Part shown: piece after piece, positions 24,537 through 33,140 of the stretch
How the letters are laid out: each line of letters starts with the position of its first letter
Numbering within the stretch: the stretch's first letter is position 1
DNA from: RGIG1828 sp045592485
Lineage (GTDB): Bacteria; Bacillota; Clostridia; UMGS1810
Length of the DNA stretch: 64,000 nucleotides
Assembly (NCBI GenBank): GCA_045592485.1
Contig: JAZNUS010000037.1
Span: forward strand, 1-64,000
Reading direction: 5' to 3'
Program-made: the position numbers and the translations under genes
Notes under the pieces: generated by a model
Database searches by the model: none
Told to the model about the DNA's origin: nothing
The model's input: the letters and a program-made list of their open reading frames with translations, nothing else

Positions 24537-25898
24537 TCAGGCTACAGTAAGTGAATGTGAAATCTCTTCAAATTTCATAAATCTTGAAGCCTTCACCAAA
24601 ACAGCATCACCGTTTTTTACAAATTTTTTCAAGAAATCTATTGCTTCGGGAACCGTGTCAAAGCTATAGGTTTCTTTGTTTTTTACTTCCTGAGCCATAA
24701 ATCGCGAAAGAGAGCCCACAGTGACCAAAACATCAAGGTCGGACTTTTCAAATTCTGCTCCAACACTTCTGTGAAGCTCTTCGCCCATTTTCCCAAGCTC
24801 ACCGATATCACCAAGCACAGCTATGCGTCTTTTGCACTCCACACTTGACAGAACCTTCATGGCGGCAATGTCCGACTGAGGGCTGGCATTGTAGCAGTCA
24901 CTGATAACCTTGTAGCCATTTACCGAAATAATGTTCTGCCGAATCCCTTGGGGGTGATAATTTTCCAGCCCTTCTCTGACAGCTTCATAATCAATGCACA
25001 GAAGCTCGCCTGCAGCTATTGCACACAGGGCATTATATACATTATGCTCTCCGGCAAGATTAATTGAATATTCCCTTCCTGCCAAAACAAAGGTACATCC
25101 CGTTTCATCGGTTTTAACATTCTCTGCCGTAAAATCACAGTCTTTATTTTTTATTCCGACAAACTTTACATTTTTAAAATTCAGTTTATCCTTTAAAGAC
25201 CAAAGATAAGGGTCATCACCATTTAGTATTACACTGCCATCCTTCGACATACCGTTAAATATTTCGCTCTTGGCTCTGAGTATGCCTTCCCGGGAACCGA
25301 GAAATTCAATATGGGATGTGCCTATGTTGGTTATAACCCCAATATCGGGAAGTGCACATCTTGAAAGCAAATCTATCTCGCCGAAATTACTCATGCCCAT
25401 TTCAACAACAGCAACCTCATGTCCGGAATTAAGTCCGAAAAGGGTGAGAGGCACACCGATATTATTATTGAAATTTCCCGCAGTGCTGAGTGTGTTGTAT
25501 TTTTGAGATATGACTGAAGCAAGAAGCTCCTTTGTGGTAGTTTTGCCAACACTTCCTGTTAGCCCCAGAACAGTTATATCGAATTTTTTTCTGTAAAAGC
25601 CGGCAAGATCAAGCAATGCTTTTGAAGTGTCATCTACAGCAACTGCAAATGATGCCTTTTTATTAATATGCAAGTCAGAGCAAATATATCCACATATGCC
25701 GCTCTCGCAAACGTCGTCAATAAAATCGTGGCCGTCAAATTTTTCACCCTTAAGGGGAATAAAGAGACAATCCGAAGAAACCGTACGGCTGTCTGTGCTG
25801 ACTGCCGATACAGCTGCTTCGCCGTCGCCAAACAAAATTTTTCCGCCGATGGCTTCGGATATATCTGAAACTGTAATTTTTTCTATGGGATAAATCAT
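24537..25898 (-). CDS. murF: UDP-N-acetylmuramoyl-tripeptide--D-Ala-D-Ala ligase MurF
   Basis: ATP-dependent ligase adding D-Ala-D-Ala to the UDP-MurNAc-tripeptide. It has 453 residues: N-terminal domain (FIPLKGEKFDGHDFI), central ATPase with P-loop GLTGSVGKTTTKE (about 110-122), VVEMGMSNFGEIDLLS, and C-terminal ligase domain (VISDCYNASPQSDIAAMKVL). It starts one base after the murE stop. Confidence 0.95.
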   Translation of the reverse strand: MIYPIEKITVSDISEAIGGKILFGDGEAAVSAVSTDSRTVSSDCLFIPLKGEKFDGHDFIDDVCESGICGYICSDLHINKKASFAVAVDDTSKALLDLAGFYRKKFDITVLGLTGSVGKTTTKELLASVISQKYNTLSTAGNFNNNIGVPLTLFGLNSGHEVAVVEMGMSNFGEIDLLSRCALPDIGVITNIGTSHIEFLGSREGILRAKSEIFNGMSKDGSVILNGDDPYLWSLKDKLNFKNVKFVGIKNKDCDFTAENVKTDETGCTFVLAGREYSINLAGEHNVYNALCAIAAGELLCIDYEAVREGLENYHPQGIRQNIISVNGYKVISDCYNASPQSDIAAMKVLSSVECKRRIAVLGDIGELGKMGEELHRSVGAEFEKSDLDVLVTVGSLSRFMAQEVKNKETYSFDTVPEAIDFLKKFVKNGDAVLVKASRFMKFEEISHSLTVA

Positions 25899-25899
25899 T

Positions 25900-27348
25900 T
25901 TATTTTCCTCGTGCAGAAAGAATTTCTTTTACTACTTCTCTCTCGTCAAAATGTATTGTGCCGGTGTTAAGTATCTGATATGTCTCGTGTCCCTTGCCTG
26001 CAAGAACAATTACATCACCTTTTTCACCATGGTCAAGAGCATAGGCAATGGCATCTTTTCTGCTCTCAATGACAGTGTAGTCACAGCCTGACTCTTTGAC
26101 ACCTTCTTCAACCATCCTTATTATGGATAGCGGATTTTCGGTTCGGGGATTGTCGCTGGTAACAACACAAAAATCTGCAAGCTCGCCTGCAACTCTTCCC
26201 ATAATCGGTCTTTTGGTGCTGTCACGGTCTCCGCCGCAACCAAACACAATTGTGAGCTTACCGTCAGTAAATGTGCGGACTGCTTTTAAAATATTTTCTA
26301 TTCCGTCGGGAGTGTGGGCATAGTCTATTATCACTGTGTAATCGGTGTCGGTTAAAACCACCTCGGCTCTTCCCTTTACTCCCGTTGCACCCGACAAAGC
26401 CCCGGCTATAATTTCTTCATCAATTCCTGCAAGCTTTGCAATTCCTATTGCACAAAGTGCATTATATACCGAAAACTCACCGGGGATGGAAAGAGAATAG
26501 GATTTGTCGTCAATTTCAAAGGTTATGCCTTTTGAAGAATATACAATGTTTTCAGCCAAAAGGTCATTTTTACTATTTTTCACGCCAAACGCCAGCTTTT
26601 TGCACTTGCATTTGTCAATGTATTCTTCACCGTAGCAATCATCACCATTGATAACCGCTCCGTCGGACATTTCAAAAAGCTTGAACTTTGCTTTTGCATA
26701 ATTATCCATCGTTTTGTGAAAATCAAGATGATCCTGAGTGAGATTTGTGAAAGCTCCCACCGCATAACGGCAACCGTAAACCCTGTCAAGCTCAAGGGCA
26801 TGGGAGGAAACCTCCATAACACAAAAATCAACTTTTTCGTTTGCCATTTTCGCAAAAAGACTCTGAAGCTCAATTGAGTCGGGAGTTGTTCTTCCTGTTT
26901 CTATAACTTCGTTTCCAATCATATTCTGATTTGTACCGATTAATGCCGTTTTAAATCCGCACTCCTCAAGAATATGTTTAACAAGATATGTGACCGTTGT
27001 TTTTCCGTTGGTTCCGGTAACACCTATAAGCTTTAGTTTTTTGCATGGATTGCCATAGAAATTTGCTGCGGCAACTGCCTCAAAGCGACGACTGTCCGAC
27101 ACTATAATCTGTGTGCAATCAATGTCCGGAAAATATTCCTCGCAAAGAATTGCTGATGCTCCGTTTTGAACTGCAGAAGGTATATATTTGTGACCGTCGG
27201 TCTGAAATCCGCGAACCGCAACAAAAAGACTGCCTTTGACACATTCTTTCGAATTATTGGTTATGTGGCAAATATCAACTTCGGGATTGCCATAAAAATT
27301 AAGAATTTCTATATCTTTTACTACATCTCTCAGCTTCAACTGAAACAC
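25900..27348 (-). CDS. murE: UDP-MurNAc-tripeptide synthetase MurE (meso-DAP type)
   Basis: Adds the third stem-peptide residue. The 482-residue protein has P-loop GVTGTNGKTTVTYL (about 107-120), MEVSSHALELDRV and, in the C-terminal domain, SDNPRTENP, whose DNPR motif marks meso-diaminopimelate specificity. The start is uncertain: GTG at 27348 is only two bases after AAAGGAG, while TTG at 27339 (LKLRDVV) has an 11-base gap. It follows the penicillin-binding protein gene by 12 bases. Confidence 0.94.
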   Translation of the reverse strand: MFQLKLRDVVKDIEILNFYGNPEVDICHITNNSKECVKGSLFVAVRGFQTDGHKYIPSAVQNGASAILCEEYFPDIDCTQIIVSDSRRFEAVAAANFYGNPCKKLKLIGVTGTNGKTTVTYLVKHILEECGFKTALIGTNQNMIGNEVIETGRTTPDSIELQSLFAKMANEKVDFCVMEVSSHALELDRVYGCRYAVGAFTNLTQDHLDFHKTMDNYAKAKFKLFEMSDGAVINGDDCYGEEYIDKCKCKKLAFGVKNSKNDLLAENIVYSSKGITFEIDDKSYSLSIPGEFSVYNALCAIGIAKLAGIDEEIIAGALSGATGVKGRAEVVLTDTDYTVIIDYAHTPDGIENILKAVRTFTDGKLTIVFGCGGDRDSTKRPIMGRVAGELADFCVVTSDNPRTENPLSIIRMVEEGVKESGCDYTVIESRKDAIAYALDHGEKGDVIVLAGKGHETYQILNTGTIHFDEREVVKEILSARGK

Positions 27349-27360
27349 ATCTCCTTTGAA

Positions 27361-29529
27361 TCAATGAACATTGCTTGTGTAATTATACTCAACGCTTACA
27401 ACAGTTCCTCTCGGAACCTCAGTGCCTGCAGGAGGATCCTGAGTTCCCACGAGTACATAGCCGCTGGTTGTTCCTCCGTGGGCTTTCATATTAAGTCCAT
27501 TATTAATAAGTATCTGATTTGCATCGGACGCAAAATATCCGTTCAAGTCGGGGACAACTACATAATCATCATCTATTTCTTCGGTATATATAACAACCAT
27601 AGCATTATTTCCCAGAGCTGTTCCGGCAGGAGGTGTCTGGGATATAACCTTTTCACCGCTTCCCATAACCACAGTCTTAAAGCCTGCATCGCCTGCTGCC
27701 TGTTTTGCAGTTTCAACATCCTTTCCGATTATATTCGGAACAAAAATATATTCCTGCTGACTGTCGTTTTTAATCTGCATATATACAAGAACATCAGACA
27801 TAATCTCTTTGAAGGTAGGTGCTGCAATGGCACCGCCCATATGGGACGAACCCATGGGCTCGTCAAGCATTACAAGACATATGAGTTCGGGGTCATCTGC
27901 CGGTGCAAAGCCCACAAATGAAGCAACATATTTGCCGCTTCCTCGGGGTGTCTTTTCACTTGTGCCGGTTTTTCCGGCAATGTGATAGCCATCTATGTAA
28001 GCATTTTTACTTGTTCCGTCTGAAGCAACGCCTTCAAGAATTTTAGCAACGGTGTTTGCAGTTTCCTTGCTTACTACCTGTCTTATTGTTTCTGTTTCAT
28101 AATTTTTTATTACATTGCCCTCATCATCTACAAGAGATTTTATGAGTCTGGGTTTAACCATATAACCGTCATTGGTTATTGCAGAATATGCCGTAATGAG
28201 CTGAAGCGGGGTGATGATGAAGCCCTGACCGAAGGAGGCAGTTGCAAGTTCTACCTCATTGAATCTGTCCATAGAGTGAAATGTTCCGGTAGCCTCACCG
28301 GGAAGGTCGAAGCCTGTTGTTTCACCAAATCCGAAGGACTTATAGTATTTATAAAATGTTGATGTGCCAAGTCTTGCACCAATTGACATAAACACAGGGT
28401 TACAGGAATTGTATACGCCCTGAACAAAGGTTTCGGTACCATGTCCTGCGGTGTTCCAGCAGCCAATGTCATAGTCGGCAACACGAACAGAGCCGCCGCA
28501 CACAAAATTTTCGGTCAGGCTTACAAGGTTTTCTTCGAGTGCCATTGCGGCAACCATTGCCTTGAATGTGGAGCCGGGTTCATAGGAGTCAACAACTGCC
28601 TTGTTACGCCACTGCTTGTTGAGTGCATCGGAGGTTTTCTTGAGTCTTTCGTCCTCGTCCTCTATTTCATCAATTTCTGCCTTTACCGTTTCGTCGATAA
28701 TGGTAAAGGGCGAGTTGAGATCAAAGGTGGGATAAGTTGCCATTGCAAGAATTTCTCCTGTTTTTGCACCCATAATGATGCACGCAGCACCATTTTGAAC
28801 CACATAGTTCTCCACTGCTTTTTTCAGTGATTCTTCAACCTTACGCTGTACAACCTCATCGATAGTGAGAACAACATTTGCTCCGTTCTCGGGATCTATG
28901 TATTTTTCATACTGATAAGGCATATTGGTTCCGACAGCATTTTTGGCAGTTATTACTCTGCCGGGAACACCCTTCAGATATGATTCATATATCATCTCTA
29001 TTCCGGCAAGACCCTGATTGTCGGTTCCGACAAAGCCAATTACATGGGCGGCAAGGCTTCCGCCGGGATAGTATCTTTTAAAGTCTTCCACAAGAGACAC
29101 TCCTGCATAGCCCTTGTCTCTTATGGCATTTGCCTGATCTTTGTCAATTTTTCTTTTTACAACTTCATAGGAGCTGTTGCGGGCAAGAATTGCATACACC
29201 TTGTCTTTTTCCATTCCAAGAATTGTTGCAAGTCCTTTTGCAGTTTCATTTATGTCGCCGTTTTTCTTCACCTCGGCAGGATTCACCGTAACGGTTTCCG
29301 CTGATGCACTTTTTGCAAGCTCGTTCATGTTGCGGTCATAAATGGTTCCTCTCTTCGAAGAAACAACTGTATCCTTTGTCTGCTGAATTGCAGCTTCTTT
29401 ACTGTACTGGTTTCCTTTTACCCCCTGTATCCACATAACTCTTACCAAAAGAAGAGCAATGATGACAACAGACATAATCAGAAGTATCAATATTCTGTTG
29501 TGCATGTTTACAGAAGATCTATTGTTCAT
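27361..29529 (-). CDS. ftsI: PASTA-containing class B penicillin-binding protein (FtsI/SpoVD type)
   Basis: Septal transpeptidase. It has 722 residues: one N-terminal membrane anchor (about 11-33), a PBP dimer domain (RGTIYDRNMNELAKS), and a transpeptidase domain with SxxK as STFK (about 320), SxN as SCN and KTG in AGKTGTSEK. Two PASTA domains form the C-terminus (VPNIIGKDVETAKQAAGDAGF; VPDLNGYFASDANQILINNGL). Two PASTAs resemble vegetative PBP2B/PBPX; SpoVD has one. As the only such gene in the cluster it may serve both division and spore cortex. The start is the ATG at 29529 after AAAGGA. Confidence 0.9.
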   Translation of the reverse strand: MNNRSSVNMHNRILILLIMSVVIIALLLVRVMWIQGVKGNQYSKEAAIQQTKDTVVSSKRGTIYDRNMNELAKSASAETVTVNPAEVKKNGDINETAKGLATILGMEKDKVYAILARNSSYEVVKRKIDKDQANAIRDKGYAGVSLVEDFKRYYPGGSLAAHVIGFVGTDNQGLAGIEMIYESYLKGVPGRVITAKNAVGTNMPYQYEKYIDPENGANVVLTIDEVVQRKVEESLKKAVENYVVQNGAACIIMGAKTGEILAMATYPTFDLNSPFTIIDETVKAEIDEIEDEDERLKKTSDALNKQWRNKAVVDSYEPGSTFKAMVAAMALEENLVSLTENFVCGGSVRVADYDIGCWNTAGHGTETFVQGVYNSCNPVFMSIGARLGTSTFYKYYKSFGFGETTGFDLPGEATGTFHSMDRFNEVELATASFGQGFIITPLQLITAYSAITNDGYMVKPRLIKSLVDDEGNVIKNYETETIRQVVSKETANTVAKILEGVASDGTSKNAYIDGYHIAGKTGTSEKTPRGSGKYVASFVGFAPADDPELICLVMLDEPMGSSHMGGAIAAPTFKEIMSDVLVYMQIKNDSQQEYIFVPNIIGKDVETAKQAAGDAGFKTVVMGSGEKVISQTPPAGTALGNNAMVVIYTEEIDDDYVVVPDLNGYFASDANQILINNGLNMKAHGGTTSGYVLVGTQDPPAGTEVPRGTVVSVEYNYTSNVH

Positions 29530-29570
29530 AATACAAAATCCTTTCATAATAATGTCAACCGAAAAATTAA

Positions 29571-29597
29571 GCCTTTTTGGCAGTTGCTCAAAAAGGC
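29571..29597 (-). terminator. Hairpin in the leader of the PBP gene (possible attenuator)
   Basis: GCCTTTTTG (29571-29579) pairs perfectly with CAAAAAGGC (29589-29597), and the minus strand continues TTAATTTTTC. It lies in the 170-base gap between ftsL and the PBP gene. It could be a partial terminator inside the dcw operon. The rest of the gap holds a TATAAT-like hexamer but no gene. Confidence 0.5.
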
Positions 29598-29699
29598 GCA
29601 CATTATAATCCCGAATTATGTCCGAAATCATCTTTAGTTTTGCCGCACAGGGCTGCTGACTCTCGTTAATCCGGCCTTATTATATTGTATATTTGAAAA

Positions 29700-30185
29700 T
29701 CAGCTGATATATGCCAAAAACGATTTCAAACCTGATATCATTTTTTCCAGTGTACTCTTGTCCCGGGTTACGGCATTTACTGCTTCTGAATAATCGCTTT
29801 GTACAACTTTTATGTACACATTCTGATGACTTTCAGGCTGTTGCATTCCAAATTGGGTTTTAGCCTTGGCTTCCACCTCTGCCAGATCAACCGCTGAGGC
29901 AATTTCGAACGAAACCTGAGTGTTGCGGTCTCTCATATCCTGAATATCTTTAACAAGCTGATCGTGTCTTGATGCAGTCTGGATAAGAACAACATTTGCA
30001 TACAAAAATGCAATGGCAACCGCAAATATGACGCATGTGATTGTGACTACTTTTTTATGATTCAGTACAAGATGCCTTACAGACTGTTCTTTTTTCTCTT
30101 CCTGTCTTTTTTCAACAGTTTCTCTGTATAAATCGTACTCATTGATTTTATATGCCGATGTGCCGTCGTACAGTCTGTTTGCCAC
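29700..30185 (-). CDS. ftsL: FtsL-like cell division protein
   Basis: Bitopic divisome protein. The 161-residue sequence has an N-terminal cytoplasmic part, a membrane segment (about 48-68, VVTITCVIFAVAIAFLYANVVL), a short extracytoplasmic coiled coil (about 70-115), and a C-terminal Ser/Lys-rich tail. Sequence conservation is low, as is usual for FtsL; the call rests on topology and on its place between rsmH and the PBP gene. The start is GTG at 30185 after AGAGG. Confidence 0.82.
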   Translation of the reverse strand: MANRLYDGTSAYKINEYDLYRETVEKRQEEKKEQSVRHLVLNHKKVVTITCVIFAVAIAFLYANVVLIQTASRHDQLVKDIQDMRDRNTQVSFEIASAVDLAEVEAKAKTQFGMQQPESHQNVYIKVVQSDYSEAVNAVTRDKSTLEKMISGLKSFLAYIS

Positions 30186-30199
30186 TTGTCTCACCTCTT

Positions 30200-31132
30200 T
30201 TACAGTTTTTCACAAATTCTGAGCTTTGCACTTTTGGAGCGCTTGTTAAATTCCGTTTCTTCGTCGGACGGAAGTATGGGTTTTGTTGTTATTACCTTTC
30301 CTCTTGGCTTGTTACCGCAAACGCAAATCGGAAAATCCTTTGGACATGTGCACCCTTTTGCAAAGGATGCAAAGGTCTGTTTCACAATGCGGTCTTCGAG
30401 AGAATGGAAGGTTATGACGCAAAGTCTTCCACCCGGACTCAGACAGTCAAAAAAATCGGTCAATGCGTTCTTTAAAGGTTCAAGCTCACTGTTTACCTCT
30501 ATCCTGATTGCCTGAAAAACCCGTTTTGCAGGATGGGATCCCTTTTGCCTGAGTTTTTCGGGGATTGCTTTTTTTATGATTTCAACCAGTTCAAGGGTTG
30601 TTTTAATCTCTTTTTCTTTCCTTTGTTCGCAAATCAGGTCTGCAACCCTTTTTGAAAACCGCTCCTCTCCGTACTCATAAAAAATACGGGTGAGCTCTTC
30701 CTTTGAATATGTATTTATGACATCATATGCCGAAAAATCCGCCTCCCGGTCCATCCTCATGTCAAGAGGTGCATCTTCCATATAGGAAAAACCTCTTTCG
30801 GCACAATCAAGCTGATAGGATGACACTCCAAGGTCGATTACCGCACCATCTATGTGATCTATCTGAAGTTCTTCAAGAATTTCTTTTATAGCCGAAAAAT
30901 TATTGTGAACATAACGGACATTATTAAAATCCTTCAGGCGATTGCCTGCCGCCTTCAAAGCGTCGGTGTCTCTGTCGATGCCAATGAGAAGTCCTTTGTC
31001 TGACATTTTCGAGAGTATTTCATAGCTGTGACCGCCACCGCCCAGAGTTCCGTCGGCATATATTCCGTCCGGCTTGATGCGCAGAGCATCTACGGATTCT
31101 TTTAGTAAAACCGAAATATGTTTAAATTCCAA
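30200..31132 (-). CDS. rsmH: 16S rRNA m4C1402 methyltransferase RsmH (MraW)
   Basis: SAM-dependent N4-methylation of C1402 in 16S rRNA. It has 310 residues: HISVLLKESVDAL near the start, the SAM motif DGTLGGGGHSYEIL (about 27-40), IDLGVSSYQLD, RGFSYMEDAPLDMRMD, and the C-terminal CVITFHSLEDRIVKQTF. It begins with TTG seven bases after GGAGG. Second gene of the dcw operon, after mraZ. Confidence 0.96.
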   Translation of the reverse strand: MEFKHISVLLKESVDALRIKPDGIYADGTLGGGGHSYEILSKMSDKGLLIGIDRDTDALKAAGNRLKDFNNVRYVHNNFSAIKEILEELQIDHIDGAVIDLGVSSYQLDCAERGFSYMEDAPLDMRMDREADFSAYDVINTYSKEELTRIFYEYGEERFSKRVADLICEQRKEKEIKTTLELVEIIKKAIPEKLRQKGSHPAKRVFQAIRIEVNSELEPLKNALTDFFDCLSPGGRLCVITFHSLEDRIVKQTFASFAKGCTCPKDFPICVCGNKPRGKVITTKPILPSDEETEFNKRSKSAKLRICEKL

Positions 31133-31207
31133 AACAATGCCTCCAGACCTGCGTCACCGAATTTTTGCCGTTCTGAGCAGGTTCGGACCTTTCCGCAGTT
31201 GATTTTG

Positions 31208-31639
31208 TCATATCATAATACCAAGCTCACAAAGGCTTTCTGCAATTTCATCGGTGTCTATGCTGTTCATATATTCGTTCCAGTTAGCCGTGCTCCAGAT
31301 TTCAACCTTGTTGCCGTTACCGATGATGGTAACATCCTTTTCAAGTGATGCATAGTCCTTTAAGGGTTGAGTAATAAGTATTCTTCCCTGCTTGTCCGCT
31401 TCACACTCGATGGCACCTGCAAGAAAAAGTCTTGCAAAGCCTCGTGAATTTTTGTTGGCAAGGGGAAGTGTGCTGAGCTTTTCATAGAACTTTTCCCATT
31501 CTTCACGGCTGAAAACAAGCAGATTTTTGTCAAGACCTTTGGTTACAAAGAAGGTTTCACCAAGGCCTTCGCGAAGCTTTGACGGCATAATTACTCTGCC
31601 TTTGGCATCTAATGTATGCTGATATTCTCCACTGAACAC
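31208..31639 (-). CDS. mraZ: Transcriptional regulator MraZ
   Basis: AbrB-fold regulator that controls the dcw operon in other bacteria. The 143 residues begin FSGEYQHTLDAKGRVIMPSKLRE, followed by the duplicated half with DKQGRILITQPLKDYASLEKD. Both copies of the DxxGR motif are intact. The start is the GTG at 31639, eight bases after AAAGGAA, matching the family N-terminus; the GTG at 31648 lies against the ribosome-binding site. MraZ boxes precede it. Confidence 0.95.
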   Translation of the reverse strand: MFSGEYQHTLDAKGRVIMPSKLREGLGETFFVTKGLDKNLLVFSREEWEKFYEKLSTLPLANKNSRGFARLFLAGAIECEADKQGRILITQPLKDYASLEKDVTIIGNGNKVEIWSTANWNEYMNSIDTDEIAESLCELGIMI

Positions 31640-31679
31640 AAAAATCACTTCCTTTCACTGTAATTATTTGGGAAAATCA

Positions 31680-31713
31680 CCACTTTTACCCATTTCAAAC
31701 CACTTTTCACCAC
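31680..31713 (-). promoter_or_regulatory. MraZ boxes (four 10-base-spaced repeats)
   Basis: On the minus strand GTGG occurs at 31713-31710, 31703-31700 and 31683-31680, with ATGG at 31693-31690. The spacing is exactly 10 bases, on one face of the helix. MraZ of other bacteria binds repeats of this kind (TGGGN or GTGKN with five-base spacers) just upstream of mraZ. Here they lie directly downstream of the -10 element, so autorepression is likely. Confidence 0.8.
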
Positions 31714-31722
31714 TTTTTTATG

Positions 31723-31751
31723 ATTATAAACCATTTTTGGGAATTTTGCAA
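31723..31751 (-). promoter_or_regulatory. Sigma-A promoter of mraZ / dcw operon
   Basis: Minus strand TTGCAA (31751-31746), 17-base spacer, TATAAT (31728-31723). The four MraZ repeats follow at once. Confidence 0.85.
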
Positions 31752-31763
31752 TAGTTTTTAGCA

Positions 31764-31803
31764 CAAAAAAAACGCCAAAATTTGCATATTTGGCGTTTTT
31801 TTG
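31764..31803. terminator. Bidirectional terminator after ftsY
   Basis: AACGCCAAA (31771-31779) pairs with TTTGGCGTT (31789-31797), flanked by A7 on the left and T7 on the right. On the minus strand it ends the smc-ftsY unit just before the mraZ promoter. Confidence 0.88.
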
Positions 31804-31886
31804 AAATTTCGTGAAAATTGCACAAAGAAATTCCATGTTTTTTATTCAATTTAACATGTAGTTTAAGGAGCGTTTCTGCCTTAATA

Positions 31887-33140
31887 CTACTCTGCAAACA
31901 AAGCTTTTGCAAAATCTTCAGATGAAAAATTCTGCAAATCGTCAATTCCCTCACCCACTCCCACAAGCTTTACAGGAATGTTTTGCTCGTGAGCAATGGC
32001 AAGGACAATGCCACCCTTGGCACTGCCGTCGAGCTTGGTCAATATAATTCCGCTGATCTGTGCAGATTCTGCAAAGAGTTTTGCCTGATTTACTGCATTC
32101 TGACCGGTTGTGGCATCGAGCACAAGAAGAGTTTCAACTGCTGAATCGGGAAGCTCGCGTTCAATTACACGGGAAATTTTGCTGAGCTCATCCATAAGAT
32201 TCTTCTTGTTGTGAAGTCTTCCGGCAGTGTCGAGAATAATGCAGTCGGAGCCTCTTGATTTTGCCGCCGCAATAGTGTCGAATACAACGGAAGCAGGATC
32301 GGAGCCTTCCTGATGCTTTATTATTTCAACGCCGGAACGGTCTGCCCATATCTGAAGCTGATCAATGGCAGCTGCTCTGAATGTGTCTGCGGCACCAAGA
32401 ATGACTTTCTTGCCGCTTTCCTTAAGTCTTGCGGCAAGCTTACCGATTGATGTGGTTTTACCAACACCGTTTACACCGATTACCATAATCACAGAGGGAT
32501 TTGTGGAGATGTTAAGAGTGTTGTCATTTTTGCACAGAAGCTCTGATATAATCTCTTCAATAGATCCCTTGACATCTTCGGGTTCTGTAATTTTTTCTGA
32601 TTTCACCTTGTCGCGGAGCCTTTCGATTATGTAGAGAGAAGTGTCAACGCCAACATCTGCCATGATGAGGGCTTCTTCAAGCTCTTCAAAAAGCTCTTCA
32701 TCCACCTTCTGAAAGCTTTTGAGAACATTGTCTATTTTTGAATTGATTGAATCGCGGGTTTTGGAAAGACCATCCTTGAGTTTTGCAAAGAATCCTTTTT
32801 TGGGAGTTTGGACATCTTCGTCTGAATCAACTGCTTCATCTGTTGTTTCATCTACTGTGTCTTCTTCCGGAGGCTCTTCTGAGAGTTCCTCAAAGGGCTG
32901 CTCCTGCAAAAGCTCTTTGGTTGATTCCTCTTCCTCTTCAAACACCTCTTCTGCAGTTGTTTCGTCTGCAGTCTCTTCGACAGGTTCTTCAACCTTATGA
33001 GAGATAACTGAATCTTCAAAATCATCGGATGCTTCCGAGATTTCTTCTGCAGTATCGTCGATTAATTCTTCCCGAACAGCTTCTTCTTCGTTCTTAGCCG
33101 AAAATCCGAAAAGCTTTCCGAATTTCTTTTTAAGTCCCAT
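31887..33140 (-). CDS. ftsY: Signal recognition particle receptor FtsY
   Basis: SRP receptor GTPase that docks ribosome-nascent-chain complexes at the membrane. It has 417 residues: a basic start (MGLKKKFGKLFGF), a long Glu/Asp-rich A domain (about 15-110, with many EE and TADE repeats), then the NG domain with G1 GVNGVGKTTSIGKLA, DTAGRLHNKKNLMDEL, TKLDGSAKGG and the C-terminal GVGEGIDDLQNF. The start overlaps the smc stop. Confidence 0.96.
   Translation of the reverse strand: MGLKKKFGKLFGFSAKNEEEAVREELIDDTAEEISEASDDFEDSVISHKVEEPVEETADETTAEEVFEEEEESTKELLQEQPFEELSEEPPEEDTVDETTDEAVDSDEDVQTPKKGFFAKLKDGLSKTRDSINSKIDNVLKSFQKVDEELFEELEEALIMADVGVDTSLYIIERLRDKVKSEKITEPEDVKGSIEEIISELLCKNDNTLNISTNPSVIMVIGVNGVGKTTSIGKLAARLKESGKKVILGAADTFRAAAIDQLQIWADRSGVEIIKHQEGSDPASVVFDTIAAAKSRGSDCIILDTAGRLHNKKNLMDELSKISRVIERELPDSAVETLLVLDATTGQNAVNQAKLFAESAQISGIILTKLDGSAKGGIVLAIAHEQNIPVKLVGVGEGIDDLQNFSSEDFAKALFAE

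Noticed and set aside
27166..27921. Plus-strand frame of 251 codons across the murE/PBP border
   Set aside because: Antisense to two well-identified genes, no family and no start signal.
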